Shown here piece after piece: positions 34,301 through 46,281 of a DNA stretch of 64,000 bases. Origin of the DNA: Taxawa tesnikishii (nom. ined.) (lineage: Eukaryota > Ascomycota > Dothideomycetes > Dothideales). Both the position numbers and the translations under genes were made by a program. The stretch's first letter is position 1. The number at the start of each line of letters is the position of its first letter. Under the pieces are notes generated by a model, which was not told the DNA's origin, searched no databases, and was given only the letters and a program-made list of their open reading frames with translations. The stretch is from assembly GCA_030247885.1 (NCBI GenBank), contig JAPDRO010000014.1:310001-374000 (forward strand), read 5' to 3'.

Positions 34301-36816
34301 TTCTGGCAAGGCAGTTGCGATTGCCGCCAAGGGCGCTTCCTTTGCAAAGGCAGTCTGCTGTGCTATGTCAGTGGAGCTGACAATGCCCGCACGATCAACT
34401 GTCTTCCTGGGAGTGTCAGGCAGAGGAGTCGCAATGGCCGCCAATGGCGCATCCTTAGCAGCTGCAACTTCCATTTCCGTTTGTACAGGAGTATTGACAG
34501 AGGGAACAGGTGTTTCAGGCTCAGATTTTTCGTTTGGAACGGAGCTCCTGCCAAAAACAAAGCCAACAGCTCCAGCAATGGCCCCGCCAACAGCGTCTGT
34601 TGCAGATTCCACCACCGTTTTGGTCGGTTCCCAAGGTTCGGTCATCATTCCGGAATCGACCATTTGCGGTTTGGCGACGTCCGAAGGTGTCTCCGCCGTA
34701 ACGGTGGATCCTGAAGCTATCCGCTGCCTAACAACCTCTGGGCTGGAGCGGGCAGATTCCACACTCAAGCGGCTCGGGGTTCCATCTATAGTATCATCAT
34801 CATCGCTCAATGCGTCCAACTCAGCGGACAAACTTTGGCCGGCGGGGACAGGCGTGCCTTGATTGCTCGAAGAGAAACTAGCAGCAGGGCTGTGGGAGGT
34901 TTCCGGGATACTGCTACCGAATAGTTCACTGGCGCGTGCTGAACGGCGTCCTCGACCGACTCTGAGCTTGTACTTCGGCTGTTGGGCCTGCACAGGTGTC
35001 CTAACCTCGTCAAATTCATCGGCAGAGGTTGATGCGGTAGACCCGTATGAACGTCGATCGCCGGCTTTTCCTGTAGGAAGAGGCGATGGCCGTGATGCTC
35101 TGACCGTTCCAGCTCTGTGAAGGCCGCCCTCAGTCTCGGTAAGATCATCGTCCGTGTCACCGTTGACTGATTCAGCTGTTTGAAATGCTTCAGTTGTGGT
35201 GCCATCGCGCTCGTTCGCCGTTTCGAAAGCATCTGTATCACGCTCAGTTGCGGTCTCGAACGCATCCGTAGACTCGGAACTGCCAAATGCTGCGTGATCG
35301 AATGAGAATGAGGGCCCGCCCACGATGGTTGCACGCTTGCTGGGGCTGGCTTCACCATCATGCTCTTCCCAATCTTCGTCGTCTAGGATGATTTCTTCGC
35401 GGCTCGTTCTGTTGGCGCCTAGTCTGTCCGGTCTCAGCGGCTTCCTGAACTTGACATTGTCCGGTTCGGATCTTCGCTTCTTGGCTGCAGCACCTGTTCC
35501 TTCGTTTCTCCGCGATTCGATTTCGTCCCTCGCATCTTGGAGCATGCGCTTAAGCTCGAGTTTCTCGGTCTTTTCACGATGGATGTTGTTCTTCAGGTTT
35601 TGAATCATGCGGTGCGCATGGTTGAGCGAAGATCTTAGCGTCTCCGACTCAAGCATGCCGTGTCTTGGAGTCGCTTTGCTGGGAGATGGAGGCGGAGAAT
35701 GCTCAGGTGTTGACTGATCCGCGGTCGGGTCTTCTAGGTTCAGGTTGAGGTCTCTGTCCGACTGCTGACCACCCGTGTGCCACCTGTATGCCACGGCCTT
35801 GGCAAGCTCAGTGTTCTGAGACGTGAGCTCCTCGATTTTCTTCAAAAGCCCGTCGCGCTCGGATTCGTTGTTCGCAATCTCACGCCTTAAACCGTGCAGT
35901 TCACTCTCCTGCTGTCTTTTGGCGAGCGCATGGTCCTCGCTGAGCTTGCCGTGGCTGTCCTTCAGGTCCTCCAGCTCCCTCTGTGCGGCCTCCTTCTCCA
36001 CCAGAGTGGTTTTTAGAGCCTGATTGAGTCTGTTGCCCTTGTCTGCAGCCTCCTTCAAAGATGAAGTAACCTCTTGAAGTTGTGTTTCCAAATTCCAGTT
36101 CTCGTCCTTGTATCTCTGCTCGTTCTCATCCATTATCCGCAGTCTTTGCCTGATGTTCTCATACTCGGCCTCCAACATAGACTTTTCCGCACTTGTCTGC
36201 CGGAGAAGGTCGTCCTTTTCCGCCAAAACTGCCTGCAGTTGTCGGACCTGTGCGAGGAGCGACGTGCTGATCTCCGTCGCAAATTCAATGTCATGCACTC
36301 TGTTCGATGGCTGGTTCCTTTGTCGTCGGGAGGGAGCAGCGACTTTTGAGGGAGAACCGCGAGCGTCGCCAGACAGCACAGAGGCTTCGGTCGCTTCAAC
36401 AGATGCTATCCTTGATTTGGGCAAAAGGCGCGCGCTGATTCCCTGCCAACCTCAGCGTACTCCTTCTCCAGCTCTGCCAGCTTCTTCTGTAGTTCCGGGC
36501 TGATTTCTTCCTCGTTCTGGTGCTGCTCGACCTCCTTCAGTCTTGCCGCAAGCTCTTTGCGCTGCTGAAGCAGCGTGGTTCCTAGCCTAGAGGCATCCTG
36601 TATCCGGCGCTCAGTATCCTTAAGATGCGCTTCTAGCGCGCGCTTCGCTTGTGAAGGAGAGTTGTTCCCAGAGTACAGAGAAAACAGTTGGTTGTCGAAC
36701 GAGGCATACCGGTGCGGCACTGGATGGGCCTGCGTAGGGGTTGCTGTGAAAGGGTCGCCATTGCTGTTGCCGTTGATGCTCTGGGCACCACCCGACAAGT
36801 TCGCTAAGGTAGCCAT
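31387..36816 (-). CDS. NUM1: NUM1/ApsA cortical dynein anchor with C-terminal PH domain
   Basis: Exon 1 is 36816-31572; the intron 31571-31512 (gtgagt to aaag) leads to exon 2, 31511-31387. About 1790 residues. The N-terminal 400 residues are coiled coil (KRALEAHLKDTERRIQDASR; LRIMDENEQRYKDENWNLET). The centre is disordered, Pro/Thr-rich, with three copies of a 38-residue repeat (34150-34460). A second coiled coil lies near 33600-33720. The PH domain (about 32450-32110) reads IGEFLWKYTRKAG, RHRRFFWVHPYTRTLYWSE and ETWFNALSYLLLR, matching the Num1/Mcp5 type that binds PI(4,5)P2. The tail is the conserved ENVRACCDGKHDVGSLSR. NUM1/ApsA sits at the cell cortex and anchors dynein for nuclear migration and mitochondria. 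Three frame breaks, near 36425, 34213 and 32820, each equal one missing base; the length is then exact. Confidence 0.93.
34150..34460 (-). repeat. Three 38-residue repeats inside NUM1
   Basis: Units begin KDAPLAAIATPLPDTP, KEAPLAAIATALPETP and, across the frame break at about 34213, RDAPLAAIATPLPDTP. The third unit shows directly that a single base is lacking there, because the other two units carry the expected GG. Sequence of this kind may bind microtubule or dynein partners, but that is inference. Confidence 0.8.
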
Positions 36817-37530
36817 GATCGTAAGGTGTTAGGCACCTATTCGCATCGAACAGCAATAGTTACGGCTTGAAGCGACAGGTGACAACCTCGGGTAAGCATC
36901 AAGCGGCGATGCAGCAATTGTAGTTGTCGCGATGCTGTACACACTGAACGAGCGCGTGTAGTATTAGTGAAACGAAAGGCAATGATGCGAAAGCGTTTGA
37001 GGTCCGGTATGGTGCGGTAGAAAGGGGCGGCTATAGTGAGAGAAGCGCTGTTTGTTGTTGTGGGGTTCTGATCCTGTTTACAGGCTCTCAGAGCACGCCG
37101 CAGCTCTTCTGGTGTGTCACTTCTTCCACACAAGTGTTCCGTTCGACGAGTGAGCGCCACAGCCGCCTGCAACCAGAGACCAAAAAGAGAACAAAGAAAA
37201 GAAGTGCCGATGTTTTGAACAGCGAAGTATAGGACGGCAGAGAAGTGTGTTGTTGATGTCCCTCGATCTTCGGCTTTCCATCGCTTGGCGTCGATATGCT
37301 ACAGGGGTTTCTCGTTGTTGATTGGCTGCAACATCGGAGCAGGCTCGTCACCACCGAGCATCTTCTACGAGACTCTCCACACGCTGCATTACACAGCAGG
37401 GAATCTATCCTAAAGTCCGCCAACCACTGTACAACCCACGAAAACACCTCCGCAACCACCACAACGCCCACATCACACCACTTCGGGACCCCTTCACTCA
37501 TAGCGCATTACTAGAGCATCGTACCCTTCA
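36817..37530. promoter_or_regulatory. Divergent promoter of NUM1 and CWC24
   Basis: A 714-base spacer separates the two start codons on opposite strands. It holds A/T-rich patches and pyrimidine runs but no clear TATA box. Both genes are expected to be constitutive. No gene is supported inside. Confidence 0.5.
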
Positions 37531-38489
37531 ATGGCCGACGTCGCGCCCGTCGTGTTCAAGAAGCGTGCTGGCAAGAACGTCAATCTGAAAAAGCGCCCCG
37601 CGACACCACCGGCAGAGTCCGATTCCGAATACTCAAGTGAAGAGGAGGGTGTCAGGGTGAAGCGTCGCAGGAAAGGCGGTTTGACCTCTGCGCTCGCGAC
37701 CAAAGGACCGCATGATTTGAGCAAGAACACTGCCTTCGCCGCAGATCGCTCCACGAATATCACGCAAACAGACGACGCCACCAGGCAGTCAAACTGGTAC
37801 GAGAACGATGCGGCCGACCCATCGCGACGCACTGCATCCATAACCGCCTCTACCACTGCGGACAACGGGCCTAGCGACACCTACAAAGGCGCAGCGAGTT
37901 ACAGCAATTTTATTCAAAAGAACCCCAACAAGGAACAGAAATCCGTCGGACCTGTCAAAGCAGCGACAAACATTCGCACAATCACCGTAACTGACTTCGC
38001 GCCTGACGTGTGCAAGGATTACAAACAAACCGGCTTCTGCGGTTTCGGCGACTCGTGTAAATTCCTCCATGCACGCGAAGACTATAAGCAAGGCTGGCAG
38101 CTCGACAAGGAATGGGAGAACGTGACTAAAGGCAAAAAGTCCAAGGAACCACAGTGGCCAGCGCAAACCGGAACACGAATGCAGCAGAAGATGAAGATGA
38201 TGAGGAGAGCAAGTTGGAGAATATTCCGTTCGCGTGCATCATCTGCAAGGAGCCGTACAAGAACCCGGTCGTGACGAAGTGTGGCCATTACTTCTGCGAA
38301 GGGTGCGCGCTGGCGAGGTACAAGCAAAAAGGCGGAAAGGCGTGTGCGGCGTGTGGTGCGGATACGGGTGGAACGTTCAAGATGGCGAAGAATTTGAGGA
38401 AGTTGTTGGACAAGAAGAGGGAGCGGGTCAGGTTGAGGAGGGAGAAAGCACGGGAGGAGGGCTTGGAAGTGAGCAGTGATGAAGAGTAG
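37531..38489 (+). CDS. CWC24: Pre-mRNA splicing factor CWC24 (CCCH plus RING)
   Basis: Single exon, about 319 residues. An acidic/basic disordered N-terminus (PPAESDSEYSSEEEG, KRRRKGG) is followed by a CCCH zinc finger, VCKDYKQTGFCGFGDSCKF with its His in LHARED (C-x8-C-x5-C-x3-H), a linker with a conserved TVASANRN, and a RING domain: FACIICKEPYKNPVVTKCGH, YFCEGCAL and KACAACGADTGG. This order is diagnostic for CWC24/RNF113. It belongs to the activated spliceosome, where it guards the 5-prime splice site before step one, and it is essential in yeast. The frame breaks at about 38147-38152 (ggaaccacag): the first frame ends in a meaningless Arg/Ser tail, and the RING lies in the next frame. 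One extra base restores TVASANRN and a length divisible by three. Confidence 0.93.
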
Positions 38490-39408
38490 AGTTCTTACGA
38501 TATAACGATAACTCGACGGACCGGGTGATGCGCTCCTCCCGTCTCGAGTTTTTGATCAGCCCAATTGTTGACATACTGTAGATTTGTGAAACCGTTCCGT
38601 CAGGGGCGTGTAAGATTTCTGGAACAGACAGCACTTACCGACTGTGCTAGCCCCGGCCACTGTAAGGCCAGTAGACGCTCGAGACGATCAGATGATGGAA
38701 ATTTCGATTCGTTTCCATACTTCACATCTGTCTACGACCTTGTTACAGCCTGTCACTCCGTTTTTGGTCGGAGTGATGCCTTCCGCTGTCGAAGGCCCTC
38801 TCTCCTGCGGCCGTCTTTTCGACGCTTCACCTGTTTGTAGTCCTCCTGTTGTGCATGTTGGTCGCAATTCACCAACGTATTCTTACATCTACGACCGAGC
38901 AACGGGATCTTTGTTCGAAAGGTGAAGTCGATGGAGGACCAACCCTTTCCACCATCGATCTCGTCCTGTTCCAGAAACCTTATTGTCTTTGTCTTCCGGG
39001 AAGAGGGTCCATTCCTTCCCTTTTCGGACAAGGCTTTCACTTTGTCCTTACGCTTCCACAAGCACAACGAGACGAGATTTATGAAGAGCCTTGCAGAACA
39101 ACCCAGCACTAGCTGATCTGAATCGGCAACCGTGAGAGATACACCAGTCACGCATAACAAGTCTGGGATATTTGACTTCCTCAGGGTGCGGTGACAAAAC
39201 TGTCAACCCCCAGATTCGAGCACATTCTCCTGAGTACACAACCTCGAATCCCGCGGGCTCACGCGTGAACAAGAGCTACAGAACAGCAGAGCTGGACATT
39301 GCTTCTGGGACCACAATACACGCACGCAGCACATCGAGCTGTTAAACTTAGTTCAGGCCAGGACAAATAGACCGCATTAGCTAGTTCTCGAGAACAACAG
39401 CATTCGCT
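38490..39408. other. Intergenic, nothing supported
   Basis: Downstream of CWC24. Open frames on both strands are short and without domain features. No RNA gene or repeat was recognised. Confidence 0.5.
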
Positions 39409-39799
39409 ATGTTCCACGAGGTTACACATACGCTCACCGACCCTACAGTCTCCGGCCCGGCAACGTTCACATATCCGGTTGGACCTCAGCCTGATTCCTT
39501 AAGTATTCTCAATAATGGCTGTGTGACTAGGGAGCCACTATGGTAAGGCCAGAGCAACATCACTACATCTACACGCCGACTAACAAGTCAACTGTAGCCC
39601 TCAGTGCCTTGGCTCTCAAAAACGCCTCTTCTTCTTTTGCGCCCATTTGATACCGTTGCACAACGTGTGAGGGGAAATGCGCCATTTCGCCAGCTAATGT
39701 GTACCCTTCTCCGCAGTACATCCAGCAATAGGGGCAGTCTGTTGCACGTGTGGTGCGGGCTGGGATGGTTCCAGACGCCTCAGATGTAGGACTGGTTAG
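39409..39799 (+). pseudogene. Small cysteine-rich two-exon gene, probably decayed
   Basis: Exon 1 is 39409-39542 (MFHEVTHTLTDPTVSGPATF) and exon 2 starts at 39598, with a good 55-base intron (gtaagg to ctgtag). The junction creates CPQCLGSQKRLFFFCAHLIP. Reading on in the same frame meets tga and taa, then VCCTCGAGWDGSRRLRC to a stop at 39797. The paired CxxC and CxC clusters suggest a zinc-binding fold. Both internal stops are one transition from Arg (CGA) and Gln (CAA). If real, this is a lineage-specific gene in decay; the short first frame alone would be about 68 residues. No family recognised. Confidence 0.35.
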
Positions 39800-40847
39800 C
39801 GTAGAGCCAGGACTCGTGCAACGTTTGTCTCATCCCTTGTACAAGCCACCTGAAGCCGTTCGACGAAAGGCAGGTAGGTGGTACACTGCTGTCTTTTGAT
39901 CTGGAACTACGCTTCTCCAAGACTGCCCTTCCCCATCACAAGGCATACAAAGAGCTCGGCCGTCTCACCCACCAAAGACATTTTGCTGGATATGTCGGCT
40001 GGTGTCGGTAGATTTTACCCAATGAGGATATGTTGTTATCGCGCAGTGCCGAGCAAATGTGGTGGTAGCTAAATATGCACGTCAGGCAGCCAGTCCGCAG
40101 CCGTGTTGTCGATCAGGGCTGTGTGACCGCTTCACATGACAGCCCTGCACGAGCGTTTCTCCTATCACAATGTGACATAACTCAGATCGACGTGCCCATG
40201 AATGCGGCTGCATATAGATGTTAGCCTGAGGTGACAGCACACAACCTTTGGGCAGTCACACACCACTTGGACGCGTAACGCTGCCAATGCTGAACAGATA
40301 TCTTTGTGTTCGCTGCACTGCAATCAAGCAAAGGGTCCGAGTCAAAGCGACGTCATGGCTGAGGAATGAACAAGCACCAACCAGAGAGCGTGGCTTGGCC
40401 TCGTTGGCATCCAACTGCCATCAAAACATACACTACCACGAGATGAAGTACTACAGTACTAGCACAACCGCCATAGTCTCCTTGCAGGAGCGGTCTATCT
40501 TTTCCATCCGCCTGACCGCCCTCCCTGATCCCACCGCTCCGATAGGGACAACACCCCATGATTCGTTTTGATCCCGTTTGACTCTCTATCAAATCGCCTC
40601 CGGGAATCTATATTATCTCAAGGCTCCCATATCACCTTTAGACTTTCTCCCTATCTACTCGACGGATTTTGCATACTACTCCAGCCTATACATACGTACA
40701 TCCCTCTTTGTATTATTCCTCCTTGATCTCCTGGACCCAAGATACCACAATCTACAGCTCTGAGTCAGCGTTAGACCTCTAATATCCGCATATCGCAATA
40801 GAAAGAGTACCAGCAGGAATACGTCCCCATAGGAGTATATCTTCACA
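39800..40847. other. Intergenic upstream of the MFS gene
   Basis: No gene supported. The last 250 bases before 40848 are A/T-richer (tatatt, catatcgc) and likely hold the promoter of the transporter gene. Confidence 0.45.
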
Positions 40848-43313
40848 ATGTCTACAGACGGCGAGCAGCCGCAGCAAGCGAAGGAAAAACGATCGGCTCC
40901 ATCCGGACCATCCGAAGCCAGCTATGCAGAGGGCAAGAGCAAGAGACGGTTTGACTGGAAGGCCATGCTGAGAGACTCAAGGGATAAGCATGCGCTCGCC
41001 AGCAGTCGAGCTTCTGTGAGCGACTTGGAAAAAGGCGAAAAGAGACCTGAGAAATGGAGCATGGGCATATTGAACGACAAAGAGACGGACGAAGTACCTG
41101 GTAGGTATTGCTGGCATGCAAAGACCTCGAAACTGGTGCTGACATATGAGCAGGATCTATTCTCTTGCTATCCAAGGTCTCCAACCGCAATGAACCGCTT
41201 GGTCTCCGCAACGCACCAGCCCGGACCTCCGCATCTTCGTTACCCTCACCCTACGGTCCTTCGAGAAGGGGATCTGTAAGCTCAAGAAGATCAACCATAC
41301 CGGAGACAAAGACCACGGCAGATGGCAAAATTGTGCTTAACCCTCAGCCGGAGGAGTCCTTGAACGACCCACTGAATTGGCCGACATGGCGAAGAGACAT
41401 CGCACTGCTCTCCTTGGGCTTCTATTGCATGCTGGGCGGAGGAATGACCCCATCCTGGCGGCAGGGTTCAATCAGGTTTCCACATCCTACGGCGTTACCA
41501 TTCCACAAGTCGCCTTGACGACAGGCTTGTACATGATGGGACTTGGGATCGGCAGTGTTATCGCTTCGCCTACCGCGATCCTCTTCGGCAAACGACCAGT
41601 GTATCTCGTCGCGTCCATCATCTTCCTGCTCAGTGCCGTATGGTGCGCACTGTCACCTAATTATCCTTCCCTGGTTATCGCACGTATTGTCATGGGTCTC
41701 GCCGTCAGCCCTGTGGAGTGCTTGCCGTCCGCAACGATCGCAGAGATCTTCTTTCTGCACGAGCGCGCGTACCGTCTGGGAATCTACACCTTGCTTCTTC
41801 TTGGTGGCAAAAACCTGATTCCACTCGTCGGCGCAGCAATCGTCGAGGGTCTAGGCTGGCGATGGATCTTCTGGATTGTGGCTATCGTTGTGGGCTTTGG
41901 AGGCTGTTTGCTTTTCCTTTTCGTCCCGGAGACTTTCTGGGACAGAACTCCACGGCCCCACAAGCCCAGCAATAAGCCGCATAGGCCTCGCTTTCCGAGT
42001 CATCTGTCTATGCCTTCCATTTTCCGCCATGGTCACGGCCACGTGCCTGCAACTCCAAAACAGGGCGAGTCAGAATGGCATGGTAACGAGAAGGCTGCCC
42101 TCGGTTCGCCGGGCTTTGCCTCTCCTGTTTCTCCTACGAGGCGGTCGGAAAGGCACGCTCATTTCGGAGATCCTAGCGAGGACATCAGCTCGCCCATGTC
42201 GCTCAGAAACGTAGTACATGGTGCAATTGACGGTACCGAAAATTCAGCCACGGAGACTGATATGGTCAGTCCGAGAGCCCGATTCGCAGAGCCTCCCTCG
42301 ACCCACGAGAGCCCCAACGCTGCAGAAGCGGAGCGGGGGACAGCTATTTCACGATGAAAGATCGCCACCAAAGCCTTCACGACGACCACACACGGGATTT
42401 TCCTACCGTCTCACGCGCTCCAACCGACCTGAGCGAGGATCTCGCAAACGGCAACACCAAGGCAACCAATCACTACACCGCCTACTACCGCTCAGCCCCG
42501 CCAAAATCCTACGTCCAGACTCTGAAGGTCTATTCTGGCCGTCTTTCTCCCGACAGCTGGTACCGTGTCGCCTTCCGCCCCTTCATCCTGTTCTGCTACC
42601 CATCCATCCTCTGGTCTGCGACCGTGTACGCTCTCTCCGTCGGCTGGCTGATCGTACTTTCCGAATCCGTGGCGAGCATTTACCAGAACCGTGCGACGTA
42701 CCATTTCACTCCCTTGCAAACAGGCCTTGTGTACCTCTCGCCCTTCATCGGCGGGGTTCTGGGTACGGCTGTCGCAGGAAAAGTCTCTGATCTCATCGTG
42801 CGGTGGATGAGTCGCAGGAATGGCGGTATCTACGAACCGGAGTTTCGACTGGTGATGGCAATTCCGGTGGCCCTGACTACAACAATCGGACTCATGGGTT
42901 ACGGCTGGAGCGCTGCGGAAAGGGATGCGTGGATCGTGCCAACGCTGTTCTTTGGCATCATCAGTTTTGGCTGCTGTGTGGGTAGTACCACCGCTATCAC
43001 GTTTGCCGTGGACAGCTACAGACAGTATGCTGGCGAGGCGCTCGTCACGCTGAACTTTTCGAAGAGTGAGTGACTGCCATCATTGTTCCTTCTCAAGTTG
43101 CAACGAGGCTGACTGTGTTTCGCAGATATCTTCCATGGCCTGGTTTTCTCGCTCTTCTTCAACAGGTGGGTTGAGAGCGATGGTCCAAAGACTGTCTTCA
43201 TCGCATTGGGTTGCATTCAGCTGTTCTGTCTGCTCTTCACTATCCCAGTGTATATTTACGGGAAAAGGGCACGTATGTGGACGGTGCGTAAGAACCTCAT
43301 GGAGAAATTTTGA
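40848..43313 (+). CDS. MFS transporter, DHA1/Hol1-like
   Basis: Exons 40848-41100, 41154-43065 and 43126-43313, with introns of 53 and 60 bases; about 784 residues. A long cytoplasmic N-terminus ends in NPQPEESLNDPLNWPTWRRD, the typical entry into the first helix of fungal DHA1/Hol1-type carriers. Six helices follow (ALTTGLYMMGLGIGSVIAS; LVIARIVMGLAVSPVECLPS; WRWIFWIVAIVVGFGGCLLF). A long central loop (PRPHKPSNKPHRPRFPSHLS, about 250 residues) and six more helices complete the protein, ending MWTVRKNLMEKF. Expected role is proton-coupled export or uptake of small organic cations, polyamines or drugs at the plasma membrane; substrate unknown. Frame breaks at about 41448 (cccc) and 42337 (ggggg) each equal one missing base; the spliced length is then exact. 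Confidence 0.9.
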
Positions 43314-43942
43314 TGAGGTTGCCAGATGGATTAGATGACGATGAAACGCATATACATTTCTTGCAAGGCGCGTGTGCTTTTGCTGAACTGTTTTAGAATT
43401 CTTCAGATTTGTGTGCGCATCAAGGAGGCGTTTAGCATTTATACAGATTTCACTTCGTCTGAGGCAAGCAAGCCGAGTGCAAACGGGCTAAGCCTGTATA
43501 CAGAATAGCGAGAAGCGACGGTCATACCTGTCACCGCTATGCTAGCTGAGGGCTCCTATCTTATGTGAGCTCATATTGCTAGCAAGTCTACAGAAACATT
43601 ACGCAGGATGGAGAATTGATGCAGTAGATGGCACGAGATGGACTCGCTATCAGGATTTCCGCTCTGCTACTACACCAAGCGGCACCACAGCACCGTTACC
43701 GAAACGGGAGCGGTCCACCATGGCGAACGCCCTCGGTGCATCCTCACCTCCGCAATGCCCATCTCATCACAGGGCAACCGCCGCACTATCAGTCTGCTTT
43801 GGACTAGCAGCGATCTGCTGTCACTGGTTTGTGGTTCGTAAACACAAATTCAAACAATAACTGAATGCCGCGCGGGGGTTAAGGCAAGGGTTGAAGAAGC
43901 ACGTGAAGGAAGTAGAAGAGCAGGAGTTAGTAGAATATGCCA
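43314..43942. other. Intergenic, nothing supported
   Basis: Spacer between the MFS stop codon and the zinc-finger remnant on the other strand. No coding or repeat feature is convincing. Confidence 0.45.
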
Positions 43943-44416
43943 TCAGTGCTCTCGGGGACCGCAGAGAATGGAGCTGCGCCGGAATACACCTAGGTCGCTT
44001 TGTACGTCGCCACACAAGAAGACGAACCTGCATCGGTGACGAGACAACACATTACCATTGGCGTAGGATTTGCCACACCATGTGCATGTCACTCGAGGCC
44101 TCTTGAAAACACTGCAGAAATGCGTGGCCAACGCCTTTCGAGTCGCGTAAGCATGCCCGCAAGCTTCGCACTTGTGTGGTCGCTCCGCAAGTTTGACTTC
44201 ACAATCGTCGTACCGATGCCGAGTCTAAGACGTAAGAGTGGGAAATCTGCCCAGGCACTCTGGGCATTCGAAGGGGTTCCGTCGAACGATGTCTTCCTCG
44301 GAAGTTTGGCCAACCGTCTGAACACGTTGGCTTCGAGAGAAGAGCCTGTGGTTGGGCGATGGCAAGCTTTTAGAATATAATGTCGCCCAATGAGTCTGAC
44401 TAAGAGTGAACACACG
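43943..44416 (-). pseudogene. C2H2-type zinc-finger gene remnant
   Basis: On the minus strand one continuous frame reads PFECPECLGRFPTLTS, a tag stop (about 44229), TRHRYDDC, then RPHKCEACGHAYATRKALAT with HFC, and TCTWCGKSYANGNVLSRHRC. All three segments have C-x2-C-x12-H spacing with a closing Cys, so three fingers are recognisable, as in fungal C2H2 regulators. The stop inside finger 1 is one transition from CAG. The stretch is cut short at both ends, and no activation domain is visible. A DNA-binding role would be expected of an intact copy. It lies 430 bases from the divergent NSRP1-like gene. Confidence 0.5.
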
Positions 44417-44845
44417 CAGACTCAGCCAGCGAAAGCCAATAGTCCTCTGCTGAGCATGTTGCAACAGCCGTGAGAGCTTCAGTGAACGGTACATCTCCAG
44501 AAAGACGGGTCCTTGTCTGCTGAACTGGCATGATCTAATGATAGCGGACCATCCTCGACAAGGTGGCATGCCGTGCGCCAGCTGCTAGAGTATCGGCATC
44601 TGATGTATATTCTACAGTGTCGACTTGAAGGCAGGCGGTGTCGTATCCGCGCTGTATCCCAGGCGGTTTGGTCTGTACTGTCGCGCGTGTTTGAAAGTAT
44701 CAAAGAGGTTGGTTCTCAGTCGTGTGGTGGAGAGAAAGCGTGCTTACTAAGCACATGGATATCAGTTTGCCGTCTCCGGCATTTTCACTCATCAACAAGC
44801 AATCATGTAACAACCCACCTATCTTTGACTCCTTCGACTGACAAA

Positions 44846-46053
44846 ATGGCTTCGCTGAGCTTTGGCTTGAACGTTAAAGCAAAGCCTGCTGCAAGCAAAT
44901 CAGCAGCAGCTCCTCCCAAACGAGCTGCTGCTGCTTTTGACGACGATTTCGAAGATGCTGCAGAAGCAAACCCCACGAGTGCGAACGATGCAGAAGCTAT
45001 CAGTGTGTTCGGTAGTTCTAGACCTGCTCCTACGGGCGCAAGACCTGCAGTCGCAAGGTCACTAGGCAAGAAACCTGCTGGCGCTCCGCCGAAACCTCCG
45101 TCAAGGAAGGGCGTTGAGGATCGCTATGCAAACCTTTCTGCGAACAGGGTGTCAAACAACCGTATCGAAGAGGCTGCAGGAATCGACCCTTCAATATACG
45201 ATTATGACTCTTTTCACGATGCGCACACAGCCGTTTCGGCAGCCAAGAAGGCTGCTGCGAAGCAGGATGCATTGGAGCGGAAGCCGAAGTACATGAACAA
45301 CCTACTTGATGCTGCCGCGCGAAGAAAGCAGGACCAGCTTATTGCGCGAGAGAAGCTTTTGCAGAAGGAGCGAGAGGCCGAAGGCGACGAGTTCGCCGAC
45401 AAGGAGAAGTTCGTGACAGGCGCATACAAGGCGCACCAGGAAGAGGCGCGTCGGCTCGAAGAGGAAGACGAGAGGAAGGCTGAAGAAGAGGAGAAGAGGA
45501 GGAACCAGATGGGTGGTGGCATGCAGGGCTTCTACAGAACTGTCATGGCTGAGGAGGAACGGAGGCATCAGGAAGCTATGGATGCTGCCAAGAAGTTGGA
45601 AACGGGCGAGCTCAAACGTGTCGAGGAGGAAGAGGCGAAGACGGATGCACAGTTGGCTGCTGAGCTACGCGCGAAGGGTGTCAATGTGCACATCAACGAA
45701 GAAGGACAGGTCACCGACAAGAGACAGCTGCTTACTGCAGGTCTAAACGTTGCAGCGTCAGGAAAGTCTGGAGACAAGCATGCCGCGGATCACCTCAAGA
45801 CATCTGCAAGGCCAGCGCAGTCGGCATACCAAGGCAAGAGAAATGACCAGCGCGCCATGCGAGAAAGACAGACTCGCATGCTGGAGCAGCAGCTCGAGGA
45901 ATCTGCGAAGCGCGCTGCCGATCAAGAGGCCGAGGACAGGAGGAAGATGGAGCATGCTGCGAAGAGCAGAAAGACGGAGGGGAGATTAGCAGTGCTAAAG
46001 AACGGTACCTAGCTCGCAAGAGAGCAGCAGAAGAGGCGAAGAAGGCTGGTTGA
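44846..46053 (+). CDS. NSRP1-like coiled-coil splicing-associated protein
   Basis: Single exon, about 402 residues. Begins MASLSFGLNVKAKPA, the typical start of this family, then an Ala/Pro linker and the conserved block KGVEDRYANLSA, IDPSIYDYDSFHD, ALERKPKYMNNLLDAAARRK (nuclear speckle splicing regulatory protein 1 N-terminal domain), a long highly charged coiled coil to MGGGMQGFYRTVMAEEERRH, and a helical C-terminus. Family members associate with spliceosomal proteins in the nucleus. Start chosen because the open frame upstream of 44846 has no family similarity. The frame changes at gggg (45979-45982); the continued frame reads EISSAKERYLARKRAAEEAK and stops at 46053, a conserved family end. 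One missing base gives an exact length. Confidence 0.88.
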
Positions 46054-46096
46054 GGAGCGACCCCGCCATCGGGAGCACCCAATCCAAACAACAACG

Positions 46097-46281
46097 ATGG
46101 CGCCGTCCCTTGTGCTCAGTCTCGACGACGAGCCTGGCTTGTACAGCAGCGAAAGCGCCATCCAGCACCAAGTGGTAAGTTTCCCTTCACCCTCTCTACG
46201 TCTTCAAGGGCATTCTATCAGGACGGCGATCTTGGCTTTCTCACCATGACAAGTTCGTATCAATTTTCATGCCCGACATAA
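46097..46281 (+). CDS. Possible 45-residue two-exon gene
   Basis: ATG at 46097 opens MAPSLVLSLDDEPGLYSS; a 47-base intron with perfect gtaagt donor and tcag acceptor (46175-46221) joins DGDLGFLTMTSSYQF to a stop at 46279. Only 43 bases separate it from the NSRP1-like stop codon, which is tight for an independent fungal gene. It may be a spliced 3-prime UTR or the first exons of a longer gene. No domain recognised. Confidence 0.25.

Noticed and set aside
33160-34862. Long plus-strand open frames inside NUM1
   Set aside because: Ser/Ala-rich antisense shadows of the biased codons in the disordered and coiled-coil regions.
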